64,000 nt of DNA, from assembly GCA_036735545.1 (NCBI GenBank), contig DAINOD010000001.1:86661-150660 (forward strand). Direction: 5' to 3'. Source of the stretch: Rubrimonas sp036735545. Lineage in GTDB: Bacteria > Pseudomonadota > Alphaproteobacteria > Rhodobacterales > Rhodobacteraceae. Of the stretch, positions 31,982-43,565 are shown in pieces. Made by a program: the position numbers and the translations under genes. The notes under the pieces are model-generated. The model was not told the origin of the DNA and did no database searches. It saw only the letters and a list, made by a program, of their open reading frames with translations. Numbering within the stretch: position 1 is the stretch's first letter; the number at the start of each line of letters is the position of its first letter.

Positions 31982-32020
31982 CCCTCGTCAAACGGGCGGG
32001 GGCGGCGTATCTGGGCCCCC

Positions 32021-33259
32021 ATGCCCGCGCCGTTCCCCCTCGCCAGCGCCTCCGAGCTGCCGCGCTGGCGACGGCCGGAGGCGCTTCTGGTCGTCATGAC
32101 CGTGGCGATGACGCTGGCGTTCTCCACCTGGAACGCCGCGCTGAACAACTTCGTCGTCGAGGTCGCGCGCTTCGACGGCTTCGACGTCGGCGTGCTGCAC
32201 ACGGTGCGCGAGCTGCCCGGCGCCCTCGCCTTCCTCGTGGTCTACATCGTCATCGTGATCGCCGAGCAGCGGCTGGCGCTGCTGTCGCTGCTGCTGCTGG
32301 GCCTCGGCACGGCGCTGGTCGCCGACCTGCCGAGCTGGCAGGGCATCATGCTCACGACGCTGATCAGCTCGGTGGGCTTTCACTACTTCGAGACCGTGAA
32401 CCAGTCGCTGCAACTGCAATGGCTGTCGCGAAGCCGCGCGCCCGAGGCGCTGGGGCTGATCCTCGGCGCGGCCTCGGCGACCTCGCTGCTGGTCTATGGG
32501 GCCATCGCGCTGTGGGGCTGGCTCGGCACGGGCGACTTCCGCCCCGTCTACTACGTCGGCGGGGGCCTGTGCGTCGCGCTGACGCTGGCGGCCTGGGCGT
32601 TCTGGCCGCAGTTCGAGGGGCCGGCGCGGCAGGGCAAGCGGCTCGTGCTGAGGCGGCGCTACTGGCTCTACTACGTGCTGGTGTTCATGTCCGGCGCCCG
32701 CCGGCAGATCTTCACGGTGTTCGCCGCCTTCATGATGGTCGAGAAGTTCGGCTTCCGCCTGCAGGAGGTCACGGTCCTGTTCCTCGGGACCTATGTCGCG
32801 TCGATGATCTGCGCGCCGCTGTTCGGCCGGTTCATCGCCCGGTTCGGCGAGCGCGCGGCCCTGACGGTGGAGCACACCGGCCTTGTCGTGGTTTTCGGGG
32901 CCTATGCCGGGGTCTACTTCTTCGACTGGAGCGCGGAGCTGGCGCTGGGGCTCTACGTGCTCGACCACCTGCTGTTCTCGCTGGCCTTCGCCGCCAAGAC
33001 CTATCTGCAGAAGATCGCCGACCCGGCCGATCACGCCTCCACCGCCGCGGTCGCCTTCACGATCAACCACATCGCCGCGGTGGCGCTGCCGGCCCCGCTG
33101 GGGCTGCTGTGGCTCCACGAGCCCGGCCTCGTCTATGCGCTGGCCTGCGGGCTGGCGCTGACGGCGCTGTCCTTCGTCCTGCTGGTGCCGCGCCACCCCG
33201 AGGCAGGGCGGGAGACGGTGCTGTCGCGTCACGCGCCGCTCGCAGCGCCTGCCGAATGA
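32021..33259 (+). CDS. MFS transporter
   Basis: This 412-residue protein has about twelve hydrophobic segments and the general major-facilitator layout. A central cytoplasmic break (FWPQFEGPARQGKRLVLRRRYW) separates the two halves, and a loop motif FGRFIARFGERAAL stands in for motif A. It belongs to a less-studied MFS branch; segments such as FETVNQSLQLQWL and AKTYLQKIADPADHASTAAVAFTINH are its conserved parts. The substrate is unknown. The MATE gene starts 7 bp after its stop, so the two are co-transcribed exporters. Confidence 0.85.
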   Translation: MPAPFPLASASELPRWRRPEALLVVMTVAMTLAFSTWNAALNNFVVEVARFDGFDVGVLHTVRELPGALAFLVVYIVIVIAEQRLALLSLLLLGLGTALVADLPSWQGIMLTTLISSVGFHYFETVNQSLQLQWLSRSRAPEALGLILGAASATSLLVYGAIALWGWLGTGDFRPVYYVGGGLCVALTLAAWAFWPQFEGPARQGKRLVLRRRYWLYYVLVFMSGARRQIFTVFAAFMMVEKFGFRLQEVTVLFLGTYVASMICAPLFGRFIARFGERAALTVEHTGLVVVFGAYAGVYFFDWSAELALGLYVLDHLLFSLAFAAKTYLQKIADPADHASTAAVAFTINHIAAVALPAPLGLLWLHEPGLVYALACGLALTALSFVLLVPRHPEAGRETVLSRHAPLAAPAE

Positions 33260-33266
33260 GCCCCCG

Positions 33267-34691
33267 ATGAGGCCCGCCCCGCGCGCCAAGTTCACCGAAG
33301 GCGCCACCATGCGCCATGTGGCGGTGATGACCGGGACCGGGATGATCGGGCTGATGGCGGTCTTCGCCGTCGATGCGCTGAACCTGTTCTACATCTCGCT
33401 GCTGGGTCAGGCGGCGCTGGCGGCGGCGGTCGGCTTCGCCGGCACGGTGCAGTTCTTCACCATTTCGGTGGCGATCGGGCTGGCCATCGCCGCCGCCGCG
33501 CTGGTCAGCCGCGCCATCGGGGCGGGCAACCGTGCGGGCGCGCGCCGGCTCGCCGCCTCCTCGCTGGTGCTGCTGACCACCGCGCTGACGCTGATCACCG
33601 CGGGGGTGTGGGTGTTCCGCGAGGACGCGCTCTGGGCGCTGGGGGCGCGGGGCGAGACGCTGGCGATCGGGTCGAACTATCTGGCGGTCGCGCTGCTCGG
33701 CCTGCCGCCGCTGGGCGCGGGCATGGTGTTCTCCAGCCTACTGCGCAGCGTCGGCGACGCGCGGCGGGCCATGCTGGTCACGCTGATCGGCGGCGTGGCG
33801 GGGGCGGGAATGGACCCGTTCTTCATCTTCTGGCTGGACCTCGGCGTGGAAGGGGCCGCGATCTCCTCGCTGCTGGCGCGCCTGATCATCATGGGCGTGG
33901 GCTGGTGGGGGGCGAGCCGCGTGCACGACCTCGTGGCCCGCCCGCGCGCGGCGGACGTGCGGGCCGACGCCCGGGCGCTGTTCGCCATCGCGGGGCCGGC
34001 GGTGGCGACGCAGCTCTCCACGCCCACCGGCATGGCGGCGCTGACGGTGGCGGTGGCGCCCTTCGGCGACGAGGCGGTCGCGGGCTGGGCGGTCGTGATG
34101 CGGCTCTCGGCGCTGGCCTTCGGCGGGATTTTCGCGCTGTCCGGCGCCGTGGGGCCGATCCTGGGCCAGAACATCGGCGCGCGCCGGCCCGACCGGGTGC
34201 GCTCGGCCTATCGAGACGCGCTGATCTTCTGCGCCGGCTATGTCGCGCTGGCCTGGGGTTGTCTCGCGCTGGCGCGGCCCTTCGTGGTGGCGGGCTTCGG
34301 GCTGCAGGGCGCGGGCGTCGCGGTGGCGGACGCCTTCCTGTTCGGCGGGGCGGGGTTCTTCGTGTTCACCGGCGCGCTGTTCGTCGCCAACGCCGCCTTC
34401 AACAACCTCGGCCGCCCGCTCTGGGCCACCGCGCTTAACTGGAGCCGCGACGCCGCCGTGCTGCCGGCGCTGGCGCTGACGCTGCCGGGGCTCATGGGCC
34501 CGGCCGGCGTCGTGGCGGCGCAGGCGGGGGCGGGGCTGGTGGTGGGCTCCATCGCCGCGACGCTGGGCTGGTTCGCCACCGGCCGCCTCGCGCCCGGCCC
34601 GGGCGCGCCGGCGCCGGGCGCGGAGGCGCCGCCGCTGGGCTCGGGACGGGCGGCGATCGCAGCGGCCGCCGCAGTGCGGGATGAGACCTAG
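33267..34691 (+). CDS. MATE-family efflux transporter
   Basis: This 474-residue protein is a multidrug and toxin extrusion transporter with about twelve membrane spans in two repeats. The N-terminus FTEGATMRHVAVMTGTGMIGLMAVFAVDALNLFYIS is the typical first segment and supports the start at 33267 rather than the later ATG at 33309. SLLRSVGDARRAMLVTLIGG and GAVGPILGQNIGARRPDRVR are matching loops of the two halves. It exports cationic drugs or metabolites against sodium or protons. The C-terminal tail is Ala/Pro/Gly-rich. Confidence 0.92.
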   Translation: MRPAPRAKFTEGATMRHVAVMTGTGMIGLMAVFAVDALNLFYISLLGQAALAAAVGFAGTVQFFTISVAIGLAIAAAALVSRAIGAGNRAGARRLAASSLVLLTTALTLITAGVWVFREDALWALGARGETLAIGSNYLAVALLGLPPLGAGMVFSSLLRSVGDARRAMLVTLIGGVAGAGMDPFFIFWLDLGVEGAAISSLLARLIIMGVGWWGASRVHDLVARPRAADVRADARALFAIAGPAVATQLSTPTGMAALTVAVAPFGDEAVAGWAVVMRLSALAFGGIFALSGAVGPILGQNIGARRPDRVRSAYRDALIFCAGYVALAWGCLALARPFVVAGFGLQGAGVAVADAFLFGGAGFFVFTGALFVANAAFNNLGRPLWATALNWSRDAAVLPALALTLPGLMGPAGVVAAQAGAGLVVGSIAATLGWFATGRLAPGPGAPAPGAEAPPLGSGRAAIAAAAAVRDET

Positions 34692-34748
34692 CGCCGCGGC
34701 GCGGGCGGCGCTAACAACGCTGCCGGCCCAGCGAAGGACGGATGAGCG

Positions 34749-35069
34749 ATGCCGAAGATCACCTACATCGAGCACGGCGGCGCCGAGCATGTCGTGGACG
34801 CCCCCGAGGGCCTGACGGTGATGGAGGCGGCGGTCAAGAACGCCATTCCCGGCATCGACGCCGATTGCGGCGGCGCCTGCGCCTGCTCCACCTGCCATGT
34901 CTACGTCGACCCCGCCTGGATCGACCGGCTGCCGAAACGTGAATCGATGGAGGAGGACATGCTGGACTTCGCCTACGAGCCGAAGCCCAACTCCCGCCTG
35001 ACCTGTCAGCTCAAGATCACCGCGGCGCTGGACGGCCTCGTGGTCCGCATGCCGGAAAAGCAGATCTGA
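34749..35069 (+). CDS. [2Fe-2S] ferredoxin, adrenodoxin/FdVI type
   Basis: This 106-residue ferredoxin has the cluster ligands in DADCGGACACSTCHVYV (Cys-x5-Cys-x2-Cys) and the distal Cys in NSRLTCQLKI. EEDMLDFAYEPKPNSRL is the acidic partner-binding region typical of adrenodoxin-type proteins. Rhodobacter FdVI (fdxE) is the closest named type, and relatives serve cytochromes P450 or Fe-S assembly. No reductase or P450 gene is nearby. It stands at the head of a short run with the amidase and mmcB. Confidence 0.93.
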   Translation: MPKITYIEHGGAEHVVDAPEGLTVMEAAVKNAIPGIDADCGGACACSTCHVYVDPAWIDRLPKRESMEEDMLDFAYEPKPNSRLTCQLKITAALDGLVVRMPEKQI

Positions 35070-35071
35070 CC

Positions 35072-35833
35072 GTGGCGCGGCGTCCCGTCATCGGCGTCTC
35101 GGGCTCACACCTTCTGGCCGAGGGCACCTACCCGGTGCAGGCGTCGGGCATGCGCAATCTGCAGGCGGTGGCCGAGGTCGCAGGCGCCCTGCCGGTCATC
35201 GTGCCCGGGATGCCGGACGCCGCCGACATCGCGGAGTTGCTCGACGTCTGCGACGGCTTCCTGCTGACCGGCGGCCGGGCGAACGTGCACCCCTCCCATT
35301 ACGGCGAGGAGGAGACCGAGAAGCACGGCACCTTCGACCACGGCCGCGACCGCGTGGTGCTGCCGCTGATCGCGGCGGCGGTGGGGGCCGGGCTCCCGGT
35401 CTTCGGCGTCTGCCGCGGCATCCAGGAGATGAACGTCGCCTTCGGCGGCGCGCTGCACCCGGAGGTGCGCGAGCTGCCCGGCAAGATGAACCACCGGATG
35501 CCACCGGGCGAGAAGGACCCGGAGATCATCTTCCGCAAGCGCCACGCCGTGCGGTTGACGCCGGGCGGCCAGTTCCACCGGCTGCTGTGCTGCGAGGAGA
35601 TCGTGACCAACTCGCTGCACGGTCAGGCCATCGTGCGCCCGGGCGAGCGCGTGGTGGTGGAGGGCGTCTGCGAGGACGACACCATCGAGGCGATCAGCAT
35701 CGCGGACGCCGCGCGCTTCGCGCTGGGCGTGCAGTGGCACGCGGAGTACGACGCCGAGGCCGACCCGGTGTCGCGCACGCTGTTCGAGGCCTTCGGCGCC
35801 GCCGCCCGCGACGCGGCGCGCCGCCGGCGCTGA
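35072..35833 (+). CDS. Class-I glutamine amidotransferase-like hydrolase (peptidase C26, PuuD-like)
   Basis: This 253-residue protein is of the gamma-glutamyl-gamma-aminobutyrate hydrolase family. The nucleophile Cys is in VFGVCRGIQEMNVAFGG; the His/Glu pair is in GVQWHAEYDAEAD. GGRANVHPSHYGEE and NSLHGQAI are family segments. It would hydrolyse gamma-glutamyl amides. The GTG start at 35072 lies 2 bp after the ferredoxin stop. No other putrescine-degradation gene is here, so the physiological substrate is open. Confidence 0.9.
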   Translation: MARRPVIGVSGSHLLAEGTYPVQASGMRNLQAVAEVAGALPVIVPGMPDAADIAELLDVCDGFLLTGGRANVHPSHYGEEETEKHGTFDHGRDRVVLPLIAAAVGAGLPVFGVCRGIQEMNVAFGGALHPEVRELPGKMNHRMPPGEKDPEIIFRKRHAVRLTPGGQFHRLLCCEEIVTNSLHGQAIVRPGERVVVEGVCEDDTIEAISIADAARFALGVQWHAEYDAEADPVSRTLFEAFGAAARDAARRRR

Positions 35834-35836
35834 GGT

Positions 35837-36295
35837 TTGGGCGGCGTCCCCTTCGCCGAGCAGCCCGGGGCGCTGCTGGCGCGCGGGGTCTGCCGCTGGC
35901 TCATCGACGCCGGCGCGGCGCCCGTGACCGAGTTCTGTCCCGCGCCGGGCCTGCGGGTGGACGTGGCCGCGCTCATGCCCGACGGCGCGATCCTGGTGGT
36001 CGAGTGCAAGGCGTCGCTCGGAGACTTCCGCACCGACGCGAAATGGCCGCGCTATCTGGAATGGTGCGACGCCTTCGCCTTCGCCGTGACCCCGGACTTC
36101 CCCCTCGACGCGCTGCCGCCCGACCGCGGGCTCATCCTCGCCGACCCCTTCGGCGCGGAACGCCTGCGCGAGGGTGTTGCGGAGCGGCTGTCGCCCGCCC
36201 GGCGTCGGGCCTTGACCGGGCGCCTCGCCCGCACGGCGGCGCTGCGGCTGCGGGCGGCGCTGGACCCGGGCCTGCGGGCGCGCATCGACGGCTGA
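35837..36295 (+). CDS. mmcB: MmcB-family DNA repair protein
   Basis: This 152-residue protein fits MmcB, a small PD-(D/E)XK nuclease-like DNA-damage protein described in Caulobacter. The catalytic pattern is visible: Asp in LRVDVAALM and Glu-x-Lys in ILVVECKASLGDFR. KWPRYLEWCDAFAFAV follows, as in the family. The only possible start near the preceding stop is TTG at 35837; no ATG or GTG upstream in frame gives a better fit. It follows the amidase by 3 bp. Confidence 0.88.
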   Translation: MGGVPFAEQPGALLARGVCRWLIDAGAAPVTEFCPAPGLRVDVAALMPDGAILVVECKASLGDFRTDAKWPRYLEWCDAFAFAVTPDFPLDALPPDRGLILADPFGAERLREGVAERLSPARRRALTGRLARTAALRLRAALDPGLRARIDG

Positions 36296-36304
36296 TCGCG
36301 CGGC

Positions 36305-36319
36305 ATGACAGCGAGTCAT
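36305..36319. promoter_or_regulatory. MetR-type box before metH
   Basis: ATGAC-N5-GTCAT (36305-36319) extends to a 7-bp perfect dyad, 36303-36309/36315-36321. The same ATGAC-N5-GTCAT occurs directly before metR (40642-40656). The Escherichia coli MetR site is TGAA-N5-TTCA, which has the same TGA-N7-TCA skeleton. It is probably the activator site for methionine synthase. Confidence 0.7.
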
Positions 36320-36335
36320 GCAATTCGACCGATAA

Positions 36336-36370
36336 ATCATTTCTTGTCGCTTCCGGCCGGTGATAGGAGG
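36336..36370 (+). promoter_or_regulatory. Possible SAM/SAH-like pseudoknot leader of metH
   Basis: ATCAT (36336-36340) can pair with GTGAT (36360-36364). The loop between them has GCTTCC (36349-36354), whose CTTCC can pair with GGAGG (36366-36370), giving an H-type pseudoknot that would hide the ribosome site. The order GCUUCC, GUGA, GGAG recalls the SAM/SAH riboswitch of Rhodobacterales metK leaders. The first stem is short and the loop longer than in that class, and GATAAA at 36331-36336 could be a -10 that would leave the stem out of the RNA. Confidence 0.3.
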
Positions 36371-36384
36371 CCCGCTGCCGAGCT

Positions 36385-40168
<3,784 letters not shown>

Positions 40169-40237
40169 GGGGGATTGGGCGCGGGCGGGTTGTGCGTTGC
40201 GACCGTCCGACTTTGCGCACGAGGCGGACGGTCGCTG

Positions 40238-40483
40238 CTGGGCGCCGCGACGCGCGAAGGCGACTTGCCGGCGGCAAGTCGCGCGCGTCGCATCGGCGCA
40301 GGCGCGAGCCGGAGCCGATTTCGGCGGTAGGGTCTTGGTGAGACGGAGGGCGGCGGCGACCGCCCGGGCGGCGCTGAAGGCGACGCCCGCGGGGGGCGGG
40401 CGTCGCCGCCCGGCGGGCTTTGGCCCACCGGGCGGCGCCAGGCGCAACCCGCGGCGCTAGCCGCCGGGCGATGGCCCGGCGGC
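40238..40483 (+). repeat. Structured intergenic repeat, copy 2 (candidate RNA element)
   Basis: This is the partner of 21060-21301 in the same orientation. Hairpins: 10-bp stem 40260-40269/40273-40282; ATCGGC/GCCGAT (40292-40297/40314-40319) with inner GGC/GCC and a GCGA tetraloop at 40304-40307; 12-bp stem 40379-40390/40396-40407 with the same GGGGG loop; GCCCGG/CCGGGC at 40408-40433; and the 10-bp stem 40460-40469/40474-40483 with loop GATG. Before it lies another 11-bp stem (40199-40209/40225-40235) not present in copy 1. Stem differences from copy 1 keep the pairing. The 490-bp space from 40169 to 40658 holds no other convincing gene. Confidence 0.8.
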
Positions 40484-40641
40484 GGGAAGCGTCGCCACCA
40501 GCTGGCGGCGAATGGCCGCCTTCCGCGCAATTCTGACCGGGCGGCAACCCTGCGGCGAAGCCAAGCTCTCCCCGCTGCACCCTCGACACCATCCTCCTTC
40601 CCGCCCAAACATGACGCTCCGGCGCGCCAAGCGCCCGTCCC

Positions 40642-40656
40642 ATGACAGGCCGTCAT
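40642..40656. promoter_or_regulatory. MetR-type box before metR (autoregulation)
   Basis: ATGAC-N5-GTCAT at 40642-40656 has the same arms and spacing as the box before metH. It ends 2 bp before the metR ATG, so binding could block translation start or transcription. This fits the self-repression known for LysR-type regulators. Confidence 0.65.
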
Positions 40657-40658
40657 CC

Positions 40659-41564
40659 ATGCTCGACCGCAGCCACCTGACCATCCTGCGCGAGATCGCC
40701 CGCGAGGGGGGCGTCACCGCGGCGGCCGACCGCCTGAACCTCACCCAGTCCGCGCTCAGCCACGCGGTGAAGCGGCTGGAGGACCGGCTCGGCGCCCCGC
40801 TGTGGCGCCGCGAGGGGCGCCGGCTGACGCCCACGCCTGCGGGCGCCTATCTGGTGGCGCTGGCCGACCGGCTGCTGCCGCAGTTCGAGCTGGCCGAGGC
40901 GCGGCTGTCGGCGCTGGTGGAGGGGCGCGGCGGGCTCCTGCGCATCGGCATGGAGTGCCACCCCTGCCACCACTGGCTTCAGCGCGTCGTGGGGCCGTTC
41001 CTCGCGGCCTACCCGGACGTCGACCTCGACGTGCGGCAGGCCTACCAGTTCGGCGGGGTCGGGCCGCTGATAGAGCACGAGATCGACGCGCTCATCACCC
41101 CGGACCCCGTGCGGACCGAGGGCGTCTCGTTCCACCCCGTCTTCGACTACGAACTGCTGCTGGCCGTGGCCGCCGACCACATGTTGGCGGGGCGCGCGGC
41201 GGCGGCGCCGGAGGACCTCGCGGACGAGACGCTGATCACATACCCGGTCGCGGTCGAGCGGCTGGACGTCTACACCGCCTTCCTGATCCCCGCCCAGCGC
41301 CAGCCGCGGGCGCGCAAGGTGATCGAGACCACCGAGCTGATGGTGCAGATGGTCGCCGCCGGCCGCGGCGTCACCGCCCTGCCCGACTGGATGATCGCGG
41401 CCTACGACAGCGGCGGCGCCCTGCGCGCCCTGCGCATCGGGCCCGAGGGCGTGCGCAAGAGCATCCATGTGGGCGTGCGCGACGAGGACGCGGGGCTCGC
41501 CAGCATCCGCGGCTTTCTCGACCTCGCCCGCGGCGCCGTCAGCGCAGATAGCTCGCGCCGTTGA
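40659..41564 (+). CDS. metR: LysR-type regulator MetR
   Basis: This 301-residue LysR protein has the helix-turn-helix at about 1-65 (MLDRSHLTILREIAREGGVTAAADRLNLTQSALSHAVKRLEDRLG). The effector domain carries MetR-specific blocks also found in Escherichia coli MetR: GMECHPCHHWLQ, HPVFDYELLLAV, EDLADETLITYPV with ERLDVY, and LMVQMVAAGRGVTALPDW. MetR activates methionine genes with homocysteine as co-effector. The ATG at 40659 gives the normal N-terminus; an upstream in-frame ATG at 40611 would put the dyad inside the gene. It converges with the SDR gene and overlaps its 3' end by 26 bp. Confidence 0.93.
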   Translation: MLDRSHLTILREIAREGGVTAAADRLNLTQSALSHAVKRLEDRLGAPLWRREGRRLTPTPAGAYLVALADRLLPQFELAEARLSALVEGRGGLLRIGMECHPCHHWLQRVVGPFLAAYPDVDLDVRQAYQFGGVGPLIEHEIDALITPDPVRTEGVSFHPVFDYELLLAVAADHMLAGRAAAAPEDLADETLITYPVAVERLDVYTAFLIPAQRQPRARKVIETTELMVQMVAAGRGVTALPDWMIAAYDSGGALRALRIGPEGVRKSIHVGVRDEDAGLASIRGFLDLARGAVSADSSRR

Positions 41565-42309
41565 CGTCGATGGTGGCGCCGGAGAGATGGCGGACGCGTC
41601 CCGTGGCGAGGAAGGCGACGACCTCGGCGACCTCCTCGGGCGGGACCCATTCGCCCATGGCTAGGCCGGCCGTCACCGCGTCCTCGCCGCCCATGGTCCG
41701 GGCGGTCAGCTCGGACATCTGCGTGCGCACCACGCCCGGCGCGACGAGATAGGCCAGCACGCCCCGCCGGGCGTAGACGCGCGCCAGCGTCTTGGTGACC
41801 GCCGCCGTCGCCGCCTTGGAGCCGGCGTAGGCGAGCCCGCCGGGCAGCGAGGAGCCGCGATGGACCACCCAGCTCGACAGCGTGACCAGCACCCCGCCCC
41901 CGGACTGCAGATAGTGCCGCACGGCCGCGCGCATCAGCCGGGCGGGCGAGAGTAGGTTGACGCGCAACGCCTCGTCCCACACCGCGTCCCAGACGTCATG
42001 GGGCTCCTCCACCCCGCCCTCGGCGCGCATCACGGCGGCGTTGGCCACCAGCGCGTCCACCCGGCCGCGCCAGGCCAGCGCCTCGGCGAAGAACGGGTCG
42101 GCGGCGGCGGGCTCGCCGAAATCGGCCGCCAGCAGCAGCGCCCGCTCCGGCGCCGCCGCGACGGCGGCTTCGGCCCCGGCGCGGTCGCGGCCGTAGTGCG
42201 CCACCACATGGGCGCCGCGCGCCAGCAGCAGCCGCGCCGTCGCCGCCCCGATGCCCTTGGAGGCGCCGGTGACGACGACCGTGCGTCCCGCGAGATCGCC
42301 CCCGCTCAT
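41539..42309 (-). CDS. Short-chain dehydrogenase/reductase
   Basis: This 256-residue classical SDR has the cofactor loop VVVTGASKGIGAATA, NAAV at the end of strand 4, catalytic Ser in VTLSSWVVHRGSS and Tyr-x3-Lys in AYAGSKAATAA. The His-Tyr-Gly after strand 2 (VVAHYGRDRAGA) favours NADP. VNGASYLR ends the protein, as in FabG-like enzymes. The start overlaps the stop of the ene-reductase gene by 4 bp (ATGA), so both enzymes are made together. The substrate is unknown, but pairing with an ene-reductase suggests reduction of an unsaturated ketone. Confidence 0.9.
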   Translation of the reverse strand: MSGGDLAGRTVVVTGASKGIGAATARLLLARGAHVVAHYGRDRAGAEAAVAAAPERALLLAADFGEPAAADPFFAEALAWRGRVDALVANAAVMRAEGGVEEPHDVWDAVWDEALRVNLLSPARLMRAAVRHYLQSGGGVLVTLSSWVVHRGSSLPGGLAYAGSKAATAAVTKTLARVYARRGVLAYLVAPGVVRTQMSELTARTMGGEDAVTAGLAMGEWVPPEEVAEVVAFLATGRVRHLSGATIDVNGASYLR

Positions 42310-43406
42310 GTCCGCGTCACGAAGGGCTTGGCCCGCATCGCCGGGTTGCAGCGCGCGTAGGGCGCCGGCAGCGCGACCTCGGCCCCCAGCGCGACGGCGG
42401 CGCGCCAGACCCAGCGGGGGTCCCACAGCAGCCCGCGCGCCAGCGCCACCATGTCGGCCTGTCCGGTGCGCAGGATGGTCTCGGCCTGCAGCGGCTCGGT
42501 GATCTGGCCCACCGCGATGACGGGCGACCCGACGCGGCGGCGGATCTCGGCGGCGAGGTCGGTCTGATAGCCCGGACCGGTCTCGATCTTCTGGTCCTGC
42601 CGCAGACCGCCGGAACTGACATGGATCGCGTCGCAGCCGCGCGCCTTCAGCGCCTCGGCGAAGGCGACGGTCTGCTCGAGGTCCCAGCCGCCCTCGATCC
42701 AGTCCGTCGCCGAGACGCGCACAGCCACCGGCCGATCGTCGGGCGTGGCCGCGCGCACGGCGTCGAAACACTCCAGCGGAAAGCGCATCCGCGCCTCCAG
42801 GGAGCCGCCATAGGCGTCGTCGCGGCGGTTGGTCAGGGGCGAGAGGAATTCGTGCAGCAGATAGCCGTGGGCGGCGTGGACCTCGACATAGTCGAAGCCG
42901 AGCCGCGCCGCCCGCGCCGCCGAGCCGCCGAAAGCCGCGCGCACGCGGTCGAGCGCCGCCGCGTCCATCGCCCGCGGCGGGGCCCAGCCGTCGAGATAGG
43001 GCACCGCCGAGGGCGCTTCGGGGGTCCACGCCTCGGACCCCGTCAGCGGCCCGCCGCCCAGCCACGGCGCGCGCGTCGAGCCCTTGCGCCCGGCGTGGCT
43101 GAGCTGGACGCCCAGCGGCGCGTCGCCCACCCGCCGGCAGAAGCCCAGCACGCGCGCGAACCCCTCCTCGGTGGCGTCGTCGTAGAGCCCGGTGCAGGCG
43201 TGGGTGATGCGCCCCTCGGGCTCGACGCCGGTCGCCTCCACCACCAGCAGCCCGACGCCGCCGAGGGCGAACTGGCCGAGGTGCATCAGGTGCCAGTCGC
43301 CCGGAACGCCGTCCTGCGCCGAATACTGGCACATGGGCGCGACCATCACACGGTTGGGGAAGGTCACCCCGCGCATGGCGAGAGGGCTGAACAGGTGCGA
43401 GGCCAT
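42306..43406 (-). CDS. Old yellow enzyme-family ene-reductase (NamA/YqjM-like)
   Basis: This 366-residue FMN barrel enzyme has VMVAPMCQYSAQDG with the tuning Cys, QLSHAGRKGSTRAPW, the substrate His pair in EVHAAHGYLLHEFLSPLTNRRDDAYGG, and the FMN phosphate region at RGLLWDPRW. This is the thermophilic-like OYE subgroup that reduces activated C=C bonds with NAD(P)H. The start MASHLFSPLAMRGV was chosen over an upstream ATG because it begins the barrel. It is divergent from the HcnAB-like fusion and coupled to the SDR. Confidence 0.9.
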   Translation of the reverse strand: MASHLFSPLAMRGVTFPNRVMVAPMCQYSAQDGVPGDWHLMHLGQFALGGVGLLVVEATGVEPEGRITHACTGLYDDATEEGFARVLGFCRRVGDAPLGVQLSHAGRKGSTRAPWLGGGPLTGSEAWTPEAPSAVPYLDGWAPPRAMDAAALDRVRAAFGGSAARAARLGFDYVEVHAAHGYLLHEFLSPLTNRRDDAYGGSLEARMRFPLECFDAVRAATPDDRPVAVRVSATDWIEGGWDLEQTVAFAEALKARGCDAIHVSSGGLRQDQKIETGPGYQTDLAAEIRRRVGSPVIAVGQITEPLQAETILRTGQADMVALARGLLWDPRWVWRAAVALGAEVALPAPYARCNPAMRAKPFVTRT

Positions 43407-43470
43407 GCGGTGCTCCGAAAGGGTCGGCGCGACCTTAGCCGCGACGTCGCGGGCGGGGAAAGACCGGTTT

Positions 43471-43495
43471 GTGCGCCATCGTGACATTCGTGCGC
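43471..43495. promoter_or_regulatory. Direct repeat GTGCGC-N13-GTGCGC, divergent promoter
   Basis: GTGCGC starts at 43471 and again at 43490, a 19-bp period, and the identity extends to GTGCGCCAT in both units. It lies between the ene-reductase and the HcnAB-like gene. The same pair with the same period is found before the TRAP operon (49052-49076). A shared regulator is inferred. Confidence 0.5.
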
Positions 43496-43565
43496 CATGC
43501 GAACGCCGCTTGACGCGACCCGCCCCCCGCCCGACCTTGCGCCCCGGGCGGGACAGGATGCGGCG

